Positions 35,422 to 43,347 of a stretch of 64,000 nucleotides of DNA are shown piece by piece. The notes below the pieces were generated by a model. That model was not told the origin of the DNA, did not search any database, and saw nothing but the letters and a program-made list of their open reading frames with translations. The stretch's first letter is position 1. Every line of letters starts with the position of its first letter. The DNA is from Castellaniella caeni NBRC 101664 (GTDB lineage Bacteria > Pseudomonadota > Gammaproteobacteria > Burkholderiales > Burkholderiaceae_B): contig NZ_BCWN01000015.1 of NCBI RefSeq assembly GCF_001592225.1, forward strand, positions 23,556 through 87,555, written 5' to 3'. The position numbers and the translations under genes were made by a program.

Positions 35422-36489
35422 TCAAATCACCTGTGCTTGCCCTGTGTGCAGAGGGAAGTCCGCCGACCGCCAGCGTTGGCTGCCGTCCCGGGAAAACACC
35501 AGCCATTGGTGGTTCTGCCTGGCCAGGGTGTCCCGCAGATCGATCAGCGGCATGGAGGCGGCAGCCACGCTCATGGCGTCGGCGTCGATGGATAGCGGCG
35601 CCGTCACGGTGATGCTGGAATAATTCAGCGGCGAGTATCCGGTGTGCGGATTGATGACGTGAAACAGCGATCGGTCTGCCGAATAGAACACCCGATAGTC
35701 GCCCGAGGTTCCCAGCGCCATGTCGCGGATGCCGGTGACGGCGGCGATTTTGTTGACATGATTCGGATCGACGATGCCGACGTGCCACAAGCGCCGGGAT
35801 TTTGTCCCCGAAATGGCGCGCAGGTCGCCGCCCGCGTCGATCAGCGCGTCTTCGACGCCTGCCGCGCGCAAGGCGGCGATGCCCTGGTCGATGACATACC
35901 CCTTGGCCAGGCCGTCCAGGGTGACGGACATGCCCGGCCGGGTGAACTGGATTCTGTGTTTGTCGGCCTGGATGCGGCGATAGTCGATCAGGCGGTCTTT
36001 TTCTGCGATGCGCAGGCGATCGTCTGGCGTCAGGACGGCGGGCTGCCTGCGGGTTTCCAGATAGGACAGCACCGGCAGCACGCTGATGTCGAAGCAGCCT
36101 TCGGTTGCGGCTGAAATGGCCAGCGAGCGTTGCAGCACGTGGTGCAGGTCGGCGGGCGGCTTATCCAGATAGCCGTCCCGGTTCAAGCGAGCCAGCGGGC
36201 TGCCGGGTTCAAAGCGCGTCAACAGCGCCACGGTATCTGCCATCCGTTCGAACGCGTGCCGGATGGCTGCGCCTGCCTGTGCGGCATCGGCGGTCAGGCA
36301 GGTGATGGATACCGAGGTCTGCATCAGCGTCTGTTCGCGCCGGACTTCAAAGAGATTATTTTTTCTCTGTGCGACGAACCAACCTGCCCCGCCGAATAGT
36401 ATTCCGGCGGCCGCCAGGCCCGAGGCTGATTTGAGTATCTTGCGGCGGCCAGGAGACGCTGGTGGTTCGGAAATCATGAAACTGCTCAT
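35422..36489 (-). CDS. nosX: FAD:protein FMN transferase, NosX-type ApbE
   Basis: A 355-residue ApbE-family enzyme with a Tat-like signal (PGRRKILKSASGLAAAG). Conserved marks include LDGLAKGYVID (about 190-200), DAGGDLRAISG and TSGDYRVF. It attaches FMN to NosR in the periplasm. In many nos clusters nosX is last, after nosL; here it precedes nosR, directly joined to it. GAGGG lies 8 bases before the ATG. Confidence 0.9.
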   Translation of the reverse strand: MSSFMISEPPASPGRRKILKSASGLAAAGILFGGAGWFVAQRKNNLFEVRREQTLMQTSVSITCLTADAAQAGAAIRHAFERMADTVALLTRFEPGSPLARLNRDGYLDKPPADLHHVLQRSLAISAATEGCFDISVLPVLSYLETRRQPAVLTPDDRLRIAEKDRLIDYRRIQADKHRIQFTRPGMSVTLDGLAKGYVIDQGIAALRAAGVEDALIDAGGDLRAISGTKSRRLWHVGIVDPNHVNKIAAVTGIRDMALGTSGDYRVFYSADRSLFHVINPHTGYSPLNYSSITVTAPLSIDADAMSVAAASMPLIDLRDTLARQNHQWLVFSRDGSQRWRSADFPLHTGQAQVI

Positions 36490-36525
36490 GAAGTCAGCCC
36501 TCGGTATTCATCAAGCAAATAGCTG

Positions 36526-36547
36526 GCCTGATTCATTTGAATCAGGC
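36526..36547. repeat. Perfect stem-loop between the HiPIP gene and nosX
   Basis: Two 10-bp arms (GCCTGATTCA and TGAATCAGGC) with only a TT between form a 22-bp near-palindrome in the 84-base gap between the HiPIP stop and the nosX start. No T-run follows on the minus strand. It could be an RNA processing or stabilising hairpin that separates the HiPIP message from nosX, or a regulator site. Confidence 0.5.
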
Positions 36548-36573
36548 GGGCACGAATATGTCGGTTTCTTGTC

Positions 36574-36879
36574 TCAGCCTTTTGGCGCAAAGGCGACACA
36601 CCAGGCTTTGGGCGCGATCGAGCCCTCGACGACATTACAGGTGCCATCCGCCGTCGGAGTTTTGCCGGGGGTGTAGTGAATGCAGTTGTCGCATTCATCT
36701 TTGCCATGTGGGGCTTCCTGGTACATCATGGTCGCCTTGGATCCTTTGGCAGCTTGTGCCTGTGCCGGGGAGTGCTTCATGAGAGCCGATCCGGCGACGG
36801 TGCCGATGACCGCGGCTGTAATGCCGTTGCGCATCAGTGTGCGGCGGCTTTTATCAAATTCATGGCGAACTTTGGGCAT
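36574..36879 (-). CDS. High-potential iron-sulfur protein (HiPIP)
   Basis: A 101-residue periplasmic electron carrier. A Tat signal (DKSRRTLMRNGITAAVIG) is followed by a small domain with Cys63, Cys66, Cys81 and Cys94, the CxxC-x14-C-x12-C pattern of HiPIPs that binds one [4Fe-4S]. It would carry electrons between a cytochrome bc1-type complex and a periplasmic reductase. As first gene of the nos unit, just after the FNR-type promoter, it may feed NosZ or NosR; HiPIP is not a usual nos gene. The ATG at 36879 has GGAGAG 5 bases upstream. Confidence 0.88.
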   Translation of the reverse strand: MPKVRHEFDKSRRTLMRNGITAAVIGTVAGSALMKHSPAQAQAAKGSKATMMYQEAPHGKDECDNCIHYTPGKTPTADGTCNVVEGSIAPKAWCVAFAPKG

Positions 36880-36898
36880 TTTTCTCTCCGATATTGAT

Positions 36899-36912
36899 TT
36901 GATGGCAATCAA
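36899..36912. promoter_or_regulatory. Second FNR/Dnr-type box, TTGATGGCAATCAA
   Basis: A perfect TTGAT-N4-ATCAA dyad centred 73 bp downstream of the other box and about 32 bases after the predicted start of transcription, just before the HiPIP Shine-Dalgarno. At this place it could only repress or tune the promoter, not act as a class II activator site for HiPIP. Confidence 0.6.
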
Positions 36913-36944
36913 ACAAAATGTTGCTGCTTATTTGATCGGAAGAA

Positions 36945-36985
36945 AGTCTACGCCCCGTGTTTCAATGGGCATTGATAAAAATCAA
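36945..36985 (-). promoter_or_regulatory. FNR/Dnr-dependent class II promoter of the nos operon
   Basis: TTGATAAAAATCAA (36972-36985) is a perfect TTGAT-N4-ATCAA box. On the minus strand a -10 element TAGACT (36950-36945) lies 31 bases centre to centre from it. That is the spacing of a class II FNR promoter with the box at -41.5, giving a start near 36938 and a leader of about 59 bases. It fits anaerobic or NO-linked control of the nos operon. Confidence 0.75.
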
Positions 36986-36997
36986 TTAATTAAAATC

Positions 36998-37102
36998 CTG
37001 AATGTATCCTGAATAAAGTTGAATGTTTTCTTAAATAATCTGAACGTTATTTTAAAAATTCTGAATATTTTCTTAAAAACCCTGAATGAATTCTTAAATT
37101 GA
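36998..37102. repeat. Five tandem imperfect 21-bp repeats upstream of the nos promoter
   Basis: Five units of exactly 21 bp run from 36998 to 37102. Each starts CTGAAT or TTGAAT/CTGAAC; in units 2 to 5 a TTCTTAAA-like block follows. The first unit carries a second CTGAAT 11 bases in. Twenty-one base pairs are two helix turns, so the units face one side of the DNA. They start 12 bp upstream of the FNR box (-61 to -165 to the predicted start), which suggests an array of binding sites for an activator or repressor of nos. Confidence 0.7.
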
Positions 37103-37239
37103 AACGAGCGAATACGGGGGCTTTTCAAACAGGTCGATGGGGCAACCGATGCCCGCTGCTTTGACGGTGGTGAGTATCGGTTGCCCCATCGGGCGTCAGG
37201 CTGGCGTGGACCTTGTCATGCCCGGCGGCGCGGAGCATG
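37103..37239. other. Gene-free stretch upstream of nos with a long inverted repeat
   Basis: No gene is seen between the 21-bp repeats and the livK terminator. The stretch holds a 16-bp perfect inverted repeat described separately (37135-37191). GC content rises sharply from the AT-rich repeat array to this part. Confidence 0.5.
37135..37191. repeat. 16-bp perfect inverted repeat
   Basis: The arms at 37135-37150 (CGATGGGGCAACCGAT) and 37176-37191 are exact reverse complements, with a 25-base loop. There is no ORF or T-run. It could be a repeat-element remnant, a strong hairpin or a large operator; I cannot assign it. Confidence 0.5.
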
Positions 37240-37270
37240 AAAAAAAGCGGCTTTCGCAGGAAAGCCGCTT
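37240..37270 (-). terminator. Rho-independent terminator of the paa-livK operon
   Basis: On the minus strand AAGCGGCTTTC and GAAAGCCGCTT pair around a 4-base loop and are followed by a run of T, 53 bases after the livK stop. It ends the paaN-paaG-paaI-paaK-livK operon. Confidence 0.85.
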
Positions 37271-37322
37271 GGGGGGTGGCCGACTGGCCCGGAGGCGCGT
37301 CGGCCTGCGCGTGACGGATCGC

Positions 37323-38468
37323 TCAGTCGATCAGCGTCCAGTGGCCCTTCTTGATTTCCAGCATGCGGAATGCCGTCAGATCCAGGCCCATGTGGTCGGT
37401 GGGCGACATGTTGAACATCCCCCCCGTGCCCATGAACCCCTTGGTCTGCTCGATGGCGTCGCGCACCTTGGCCTTGTCGGTGGTGCCGGCCCGCTTGACG
37501 GCGTCCACGTAGATCATGAGCGCGTCATAGGCGTGGCCGCCGAAGGTGGAGACGTCGGATTTCCAGCGTGCCTTGTAGGCCTTTTCATAGCCCGTAACCA
37601 CGGGCTTTTGCGGATCGCTGTCGGGCAGGTCGTCGGCGACCACCAGGGCCGCGCACGGCAGGCGGGTGCCTTCGGCGGCCTCACGGGTGAGCTTGATGAA
37701 CTCGTCCGAGCACACCCCGTGCGATTCGTAGACCGGCAGCTTGATGCCCAGCTGCTTGTAGTTGCGCTGCACCAGGGCCGGCCCCTGGCCCAGCCCGAAG
37801 ATGAAGACGGCCTGGACGTCCGGGTTGTTCTTGATCTTGGTGAGCTGCGGGCTCATGTCGGTATCCTTGGGCCCGTAGACTTCCTGGGCGACGATCTGGA
37901 TACCGTATTTGGGCGCGACGAGTTCGGATTCCTTCTTGCCCGACTGGCCGTAGCCGCTGGTCTCGCTCACCAGGGCGATCTTCGAGATGCCCTGTTTTTT
38001 CATGTTTTCAAAGACTTTCTCGGCGGCCATACGGTCGGTGTGCGGCACCTTGAAGACCCATTTCTTGACGGGATCGACCACCACCACGGCCCCGGCCAGC
38101 GAAATGAAGGGGATTTCGGCCTTCTCGACCAGCGGCACCATCGACATGGTGGCGCCCGTGGTGGTGCCGCCGATGATGGCGTCCACCTTGTCGTCGAAAA
38201 TCAGGCGTTTGGCAAAACTGTTGGCCTTGTTGGCATCGGTGCCGTCGTCGTAGGACACCAGTTCGAGCGGGCGGCCCAGCACGCCGCCGTCCTTGTTGAT
38301 GGATTCGACGTACATCTGCAGGGTCTTGGCTTCCGGGTCGCCGAGGAAGGCGGCCGGGCCGGTGGTCGAGAGCACCGAGCCGATCTTGATGGGTTCGGCG
38401 GCGCCCGCCGACAGGCTGAGGGTGGCCAGCGCCAAGCCGGCCAGCAGGTGGTTCAAGCGTAGTTTCAT
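37323..38468 (-). CDS. Liv-type substrate-binding protein of the phenylacetate operon
   Basis: A 381-residue periplasmic binding protein. The signal peptide (MKLRLNHLLAGLALATLSLSAGAA) precedes the family start EPIKIGSVLSTTGPAAFLGDPE. It follows paaK by 25 bases as last gene of the operon, with GGAG before the ATG. No permease is beside it; the matching livH-livM-livG-livF set probably is the one at 46.9-50.8 kb, across the oxygenase and paaX genes. Phenylacetate or a related aryl acid is the likely ligand by context. Confidence 0.9.
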   Translation of the reverse strand: MKLRLNHLLAGLALATLSLSAGAAEPIKIGSVLSTTGPAAFLGDPEAKTLQMYVESINKDGGVLGRPLELVSYDDGTDANKANSFAKRLIFDDKVDAIIGGTTTGATMSMVPLVEKAEIPFISLAGAVVVVDPVKKWVFKVPHTDRMAAEKVFENMKKQGISKIALVSETSGYGQSGKKESELVAPKYGIQIVAQEVYGPKDTDMSPQLTKIKNNPDVQAVFIFGLGQGPALVQRNYKQLGIKLPVYESHGVCSDEFIKLTREAAEGTRLPCAALVVADDLPDSDPQKPVVTGYEKAYKARWKSDVSTFGGHAYDALMIYVDAVKRAGTTDKAKVRDAIEQTKGFMGTGGMFNMSPTDHMGLDLTAFRMLEIKKGHWTLID

Positions 38469-38493
38469 GGTGAGTCTCCTTTGGGGGGGGGGC

Positions 38494-39816
38494 TTATCGT
38501 TGTGCCGGCCTTTCGTCATAGACCCGGCGGGCCTTGCCGGTTTGCGTGCGCGGCAGCTCGCCGTAATGCATGATGGTGACTCGGGTCGAGATGCCGATAT
38601 TGGTTTTGATGTAGTGCTGCAGCCGCTTGGCAATGTCGTTCACCTGCTGGGCCGACAGGCCGTTGGCCTCGTGCTGCAGTTCGCAGCGCACTTCGACATT
38701 GTCGAGGTGATTCTCGCGTGTGAGGAGAATCTGGTAGTTGCCGTTCAGGTGCGGGTCGCGCATGATCTGCTCTTCGACCTGGGTGGGGAAAACATTGACC
38801 CCGCGCACGATCAGCATGTCGTCCGAACGCCCGGTGATGCGCCCCATGCGGCGGAAAGCGCGCGACGTGGGCGGCAGCAGGCGGGTAAGGTCGCGCGTGC
38901 GGTAACGGATGATGGGCAGGGCTTCTTTGGTGAGCGAGGTGAACACCAGTTCGCCTTCCTCGCCGTCGGCCACCGGCTCGCCGGTCTCGGGGTTGAGGAT
39001 TTCGGGGTAGAAGTGGTCTTCCCAGATGACCGGGCCGTCCTTGGATTCAATGCACTCGGATGCCACGCCCGGCCCCATGACTTCGGACAGGCCATAGATG
39101 TCCACGGCGTCCAGCCCCAGCTGGCGCTCGATCTCGCCGCGCATGCCTTCGCCCCAGGGCTCGGCGCCGAAAATGCCCACCTTGAGGGAAATGTCGTCGG
39201 CCGCGATGCCCTGGCGCTCGAATTCTTCGGCGATCACCAGCGAGTACGAAGGCGTCACCATGATGATGTCGGGTTTGAGATCCATGATGAGCTGCACCTG
39301 CTTCTCGGTCTGCCCGCCGGACATCGGCACGACGGTACAGCCCAGGCGCTCGGCGCCGTAGTGCGCCCCCAGGCCGCCGGTGAACAGGCCGTAGCCGTAG
39401 GCCACGTGCACGGTGTCGCCCGGACGCCCGCCCGCCGCGCGGATCGAGCGCGCCACCAGGTTGGCCCAGGTGTCGATGTCCTTGAGCGTGTAGCCCACCA
39501 CCGTGGGCTTGCCAGTGGTGCCCGACGAGGCATGCAGGCGCGCGATCTTCTCGCGCGGCACGGCGAACATGCCGGTGGGGTAGTTGCGCCGCAGGTCTTC
39601 CTTGCTGGTGCAGGGAAACTTGCGCAGGTCTTCGAGCGTGTGCAGGTCGTCGGGGTGCACGCCCCGGGCGTCGAAGGCCTTGCGGTAGTGCGGCACGTTG
39701 TCGTAGGCATGGCGCAGCGTCCAGCGCAGCCGCTCGAGCTGCAGGGCGGTGATTTCGTCGCGGCTGGCGGTCTCGATGGCTTCGAGGTCGCCCGGTTTCA
39801 CTTCTTTGACGGGCAT
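38494..39816 (-). CDS. paaK: Phenylacetate-CoA ligase
   Basis: A 440-residue AMP-forming ligase of the PaaK family. It has the P-loop SSGTTGKPTVVGY (about 96-108), GAEPWGEGMR, the DIYGLSEVMGPGV motif (about 237-249), GRSDDMLIVRGVNVFPTQVE and a C-terminal lysine region (RTQTGKARRVYD). It turns phenylacetate, ATP and CoA into phenylacetyl-CoA, the first step of the paa pathway. CAGGAGA precedes the ATG; it lies 108 bases after paaI. Confidence 0.94.
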   Translation of the reverse strand: MPVKEVKPGDLEAIETASRDEITALQLERLRWTLRHAYDNVPHYRKAFDARGVHPDDLHTLEDLRKFPCTSKEDLRRNYPTGMFAVPREKIARLHASSGTTGKPTVVGYTLKDIDTWANLVARSIRAAGGRPGDTVHVAYGYGLFTGGLGAHYGAERLGCTVVPMSGGQTEKQVQLIMDLKPDIIMVTPSYSLVIAEEFERQGIAADDISLKVGIFGAEPWGEGMRGEIERQLGLDAVDIYGLSEVMGPGVASECIESKDGPVIWEDHFYPEILNPETGEPVADGEEGELVFTSLTKEALPIIRYRTRDLTRLLPPTSRAFRRMGRITGRSDDMLIVRGVNVFPTQVEEQIMRDPHLNGNYQILLTRENHLDNVEVRCELQHEANGLSAQQVNDIAKRLQHYIKTNIGISTRVTIMHYGELPRTQTGKARRVYDERPAQR

Positions 39817-39924
39817 GGTTGTCTCCTGTGTATCAATAGAATTCTTATGTGCCTGGCGCCGGGCTGTGCCGACCGCGCCGGTTTTGCGGCTCGTCGGTGG
39901 CGCCAGTGCGCGTCGGCCCCGGCC

Positions 39925-40416
39925 TCAAGCCGGGGCGCCGGGCTTGTCGGTGTTCAAAGTGTCGGTGACCAGGCCCTGGATGCGGTGCGATTTGCCACGA
40001 AACAGCACAATGTCTTTCTGGCTGGTGAGGTTGCGCACCGTGATGTCGTAGACGCCCATGCGTCCCCCCTGGATGCGGACTTGCGCCGTGGCCTGGAGCT
40101 GGTCGCCCTCGTGTGCGGGCGCGAGAAAATCGATGTGACAGGCTGAGGCCACCGTGTTGTGGTTGTCGCTGTTGCAGGCGTAGGCGAAGGCGGTATCGGC
40201 CAGCGTGAAGATCATGCCGCCGTGGCAGATGGCGTGGCCGTTGAGCATGTCGTGGCGCACGGTCATGGACAGCTGCGCCTGGCCCGGGGCGATGGCGTCC
40301 AGCCGCATGCCCAGGGCGTGGGCAGCGTGATCGCGCGCCCACATGGCGGCGCCCACCGCGTCGGCCAGGGCCTGGGGGTCGGTGATGGTCTGAGGGTCGG
40401 GGGCAGTGTGCTGCAT
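39925..40416 (-). CDS. paaI: PaaI hotdog thioesterase
   Basis: A 163-residue hotdog-fold thioesterase with the PaaI motif CHGGMIFTLADTAFAYACNS (about 64-83), where the aspartate is catalytic. It hydrolyses stalled ring-hydroxylated phenylacetyl-CoA and so frees CoA. The ATG at 40416 has AGGAG 8 bases upstream; the frame is open for 25 codons more without a site. It lies 96 bases after paaG. Confidence 0.92.
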   Translation of the reverse strand: MQHTAPDPQTITDPQALADAVGAAMWARDHAAHALGMRLDAIAPGQAQLSMTVRHDMLNGHAICHGGMIFTLADTAFAYACNSDNHNTVASACHIDFLAPAHEGDQLQATAQVRIQGGRMGVYDITVRNLTSQKDIVLFRGKSHRIQGLVTDTLNTDKPGAPA

Positions 40417-40512
40417 GAGTGAAGCTCCTGGTATCTGGTGATGGGCGGTCGGCCGGGGGCCGGGCAGGCTGCGATGCTGCTGGCCTTGCATGGCTGCCCG
40501 GGCTTGCTGCGT

Positions 40513-41310
40513 TCAGTTGCCGGTGAACCGGGCCGGGCGTTTTTCCATGAAGGCGGCGACGCCTTCGGCGTAGTCGGCGCGCCAGCCCAGCTCGCGCATG
40601 AAGCCGGCTTCCATGTCGAGCTGCTGTTCGAGCGTGTGCAGTCCCGAGGCCTGCATGGCCTGGCGGGTGCGCACCAGCGCGCGCGTGGGAGCCTGGGCCA
40701 GCTGCCGCGCCAGGCGGTCGGTTTCGGCGGCGAAGTCGGCGTCGGCCACGCATTGCCAGATGAGCCCCCAGTCGGCCGCCTGGCGGGCGGGCAGGCGTTC
40801 GGCCAGCAGGGCCAGGCCCATGGCGCGCGCCAGGCCCACGCGCCGCGGCAGCACCCAGGTGCCGCCCGTGTCGGGGATGAGGCCGATCTTGCTGAAGGCC
40901 TGCAGGAAAGAGGCCGATTCGGCGGCAATGGTGAGGTCGCAGGCCAGTGCGATGGAGGCGCCGGCCCCGGCGGCGATGCCGTTGACGGCGGCCAGCGTGG
41001 GCACGCGCAGGTTTTGCAGCGCCAGGATGAGGGGCCGGTAGAAGCGTTCCACTGTTTCGCCAAGGTCGGGCGCCTGTCCGGCGCCGATCTGCATGGCACG
41101 GTCGCCCAGGTCTTGCCCGGCGCAAAAACCGCGCCCCGCGCCGGAGAGCACCAGCACACGCGCCGCAGGGTTGTTCTGGACGTCGTCGAGCACCTGGCGC
41201 AGCTCGCGGTGCATGGTTTCGTTGAAGCTGTTGAGCTTGTCGGGCCGGTTGAGCGTGACGCGCGCGATGCCGTCGGCCAACTGATACTGGACGGTGCCGG
41301 ATTCGCTCAT
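40513..41310 (-). CDS. paaG: PaaG, enoyl-CoA hydratase/isomerase (epoxyphenylacetyl-CoA isomerase)
   Basis: A 265-residue crotonase-family protein. Marks are SGAGRGFCAGQDLGDR (oxyanion hole, about 59-74), AAVNGIAAGAGASIALACD (about 107-125) and SKIGLIPDTGGTWVLPR (about 138-155, with the catalytic aspartate). PaaG isomerises the ring 1,2-epoxide to an oxepin. Its ATG overlaps the paaN stop by 4 bases. The frame continues upstream in paaN in another frame and is not used. Confidence 0.92.
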   Translation of the reverse strand: MSESGTVQYQLADGIARVTLNRPDKLNSFNETMHRELRQVLDDVQNNPAARVLVLSGAGRGFCAGQDLGDRAMQIGAGQAPDLGETVERFYRPLILALQNLRVPTLAAVNGIAAGAGASIALACDLTIAAESASFLQAFSKIGLIPDTGGTWVLPRRVGLARAMGLALLAERLPARQAADWGLIWQCVADADFAAETDRLARQLAQAPTRALVRTRQAMQASGLHTLEQQLDMEAGFMRELGWRADYAEGVAAFMEKRPARFTGN

Positions 41311-42989
41311 GACTGGGCTCCTGCCACGTGCTGGCGGCGCTGCACCACGCGGAAACGGTTGGCCACGAAGGCCGAATCGGCATACGAGGCGTTGGCCGCG
41401 GGGTTGCCGCCCGTGCCGTGGAAGTCGGAATAGGCGGCGGACTGATTGACGAAGACCCCGCCGGTGAGGTTGATGGACAAGGCCACCTTGGCGCGCCACG
41501 ACAGGTGGATGGCGGCATCGACCGTGGCCTGGCGCGTGCTGTAGAGCCCCAGGGTGAGGGCACCGTGGCGGCGGGTGAGACCTTCGACCAGCGTCAGGGC
41601 CGCGGGTGTGTCGCTGGCGCGCACGACGAAGCTGATGGGGCCGAACTGTTCTTGCGAGAAGTGTTCGGCGTGTTCGGCGTCGCAGGCGATGAGGGCTGGC
41701 GTGCGCACGCGCGCCTGCGGGAAATCGGGGTTGTGCAGCGTGCGCGGGGCGAGAATCACGCGGCCCATCTCGCCCGCGGCGGCGCGTTCGGTGCGCGACA
41801 GGGTGTCGTCGGACTGGATGGCGCCCAGCACGGCGTGGGCGACTTCGGGTTTGGCCAGGAATTGATCGACCGCCTGGGCGAGGTCGCCGCAGACTTGTTC
41901 GTACGTCTTGTGGCCGTCGTTGGTGTCGATGCCCTGGGCGGGCACCACCAGCGCCTGCGAGGTGGTGCACATCTGCCCCGAATACAGCGAGAGCGTGAAG
42001 GCCAGGTTGCGCAGCATGCCTTTGTAGTCGTCGGTGGAGTCGATGACGATGCTGTTGACCCCGGCCAGCTCGGCATAGACCTGGGCCTGGCGGCAGTTGT
42101 TCTGCAGCCAGTGGCCGAAGGTGTTGCTGCCGGTGTAGTCAATGGAGTGGACGTCGGGGTGGGTGTAGAGCGATTGCGCCGCCGCATGCGACGGCGGCAG
42201 GCACAGCGTGACCAGGTTGGGGTCGAGCCCTTGTTCGGCCAGCACGCCGCGCAGGATGCGCACGGTGAGGGCGGCGGGCAGCACCACCTGGCTGTGTGGC
42301 TTGAGAATGACGGGGTTGCCCGTGGCGAGCGCCGCGAACAGGCCGGGGTAGGTGTTCCAGGTGGGGAAGGTGGCACAGCCGATGACGACGGCCACGCCGC
42401 GCCCGACGACCTCGAAATGCTTTTCCATCACCAGGGCGGGGTGCTTGCCTTGCGGTTTTTCCCAGTGGCTGGAAGCCGGGATGAAGGACATTTCGCGCCA
42501 GGCGTAGGCCACGGCTTCGAGCCCGCGTTCTTGCGCGTGCGGGCCGCCTGCCTGGAAGGCCATCATCCAGCCCTGGCCGCTGGTCATCATGACGGCGTGG
42601 GCGATCTCGAAGCTGTGCTGGTTGAGGCGCTGCAGCATTTCAAGGCACACGCCCGTGCGGCCTTCGGCGCCCAGGGCCTGCCAGGCGGGCATGGCCTGCT
42701 GGGCGGCCTGCACCAGCGCCTGGGGGTCGCAGACCGGGTATTGGATATCGAGCGCCAGCCCGTAGGGCGATTTTTCGCCGACATGCCAACCCGATTGCCC
42801 CGGCTGTTCGATTTCGAAGGGTTTGCCCAGGTGCGCCTGAAAGGCCGCACGGCCCGCTTCCGCCGCGTCTTCGCCATAGGCCTTGGGGCTGGGGTTTTCC
42901 GAAAAGGCGGCCCAGTATCCGCGTGTGGCAATGGCCTGAAGCGCCTGATCGAGCAAGGGGCGGTGCTGGTCAAACAAGGGGTGCGACAT
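41307..42989 (-). CDS. paaN: PaaN, ALDH-type phenylacetate degradation protein without MaoC domain
   Basis: A 560-residue aldehyde dehydrogenase-family protein. It matches the PaaN group (the TIGR02288 type known from Burkholderiales) rather than PaaZ: the C-terminal MaoC hydratase domain of PaaZ is absent. Marks include IGCATFPTWNTYPGLFAALATGNPVILKP, DYTGSNTFGHWL and the cysteine region SGQMCTTSQAL (about 340-350). It should oxidise the ring-opened semialdehyde; ring hydrolysis would then need another enzyme. It is the first gene of the minus-strand paa operon. GGAGGA precedes the ATG at 42989. Confidence 0.9.
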   Translation of the reverse strand: MSHPLFDQHRPLLDQALQAIATRGYWAAFSENPSPKAYGEDAAEAGRAAFQAHLGKPFEIEQPGQSGWHVGEKSPYGLALDIQYPVCDPQALVQAAQQAMPAWQALGAEGRTGVCLEMLQRLNQHSFEIAHAVMMTSGQGWMMAFQAGGPHAQERGLEAVAYAWREMSFIPASSHWEKPQGKHPALVMEKHFEVVGRGVAVVIGCATFPTWNTYPGLFAALATGNPVILKPHSQVVLPAALTVRILRGVLAEQGLDPNLVTLCLPPSHAAAQSLYTHPDVHSIDYTGSNTFGHWLQNNCRQAQVYAELAGVNSIVIDSTDDYKGMLRNLAFTLSLYSGQMCTTSQALVVPAQGIDTNDGHKTYEQVCGDLAQAVDQFLAKPEVAHAVLGAIQSDDTLSRTERAAAGEMGRVILAPRTLHNPDFPQARVRTPALIACDAEHAEHFSQEQFGPISFVVRASDTPAALTLVEGLTRRHGALTLGLYSTRQATVDAAIHLSWRAKVALSINLTGGVFVNQSAAYSDFHGTGGNPAANASYADSAFVANRFRVVQRRQHVAGAQS

Positions 42990-43038
42990 GGTGTCCTCCG
43001 GCTTCGAGTGGAGTCGAAGCAATCTATACGAATGAGCT

Positions 43039-43056
43039 TTGATCGTTTCGGATCAA
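43039..43056. promoter_or_regulatory. Dyad TTGATC-N6-GATCAA, candidate PaaX operator
   Basis: TTGATCGTTTCGGATCAA is a symmetric site 50 bases upstream of paaN. Its core TGATCGTTT recurs upstream of the liv genes (46690-46698), also followed by GGAT. The paaX gene in this locus makes PaaX a candidate binder. It is not an FNR box, since the half-sites are 8 bases apart. Confidence 0.4.
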
Positions 43057-43237
43057 TGTATCACTTAAAACTTTGTGATTTCTAGATCGAAGTAATTTAT
43101 CGAATTTTATAATGAATTAATTAGCAAAATAGATAGTTGTTGTATATCAATAATATGGACTTCAATTCAAGGCAATTTCATGCATTTCACGCCTGAAGTA
43201 TCAAGGAAAACCCTAACATATAAACGATACAAAAAAA

Positions 43238-43267
43238 TTGACAGCAATGATCTGTACGTAACATGAT
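43238..43267 (+). promoter_or_regulatory. Sigma-70-like promoter of the oxygenase-reductase-paaX unit
   Basis: TTGACA (43238-43243) is a perfect -35. Eighteen bases later lies CATGAT (43262-43267), matching 4 of 6 positions of the -10. The predicted start near 43274 leaves a leader of about 74 bases before the oxygenase ATG. Confidence 0.55.
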
Positions 43268-43347
43268 AGAGGCGCCAAACAAGACGGCATCCAGTTTCCA
43301 GCCATCGATCACCCTCGTTGCGCTGCCCACCCCTGAAGGAGACACGC

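Larger units (their letters stand above)
42990..43347. other. AT-rich divergent promoter region between paaN and the diiron oxygenase gene
   Basis: A 358-base gene-free stretch, much richer in A and T than its surroundings. It holds a dyad (43039-43056) near the paaN start and a sigma-70-like promoter (43238-43267) for the oxygenase operon. Two ATCGAA repeats 14 bases apart lie near 43086-43105. No ORF of note is seen. Confidence 0.6.

Noticed and set aside
36998..37102. CRISPR array
   Set aside because: The 21-bp units are directly adjacent without spacers, too short, and no cas genes are near.
41307..42989. Bifunctional PaaZ
   Set aside because: The protein stops after the aldehyde dehydrogenase part; there is no MaoC-like hydratase domain.
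43039..43056. FNR/Dnr box near paaN
   Set aside because: TTGAT and ATCAA are 8 bases apart instead of 4.
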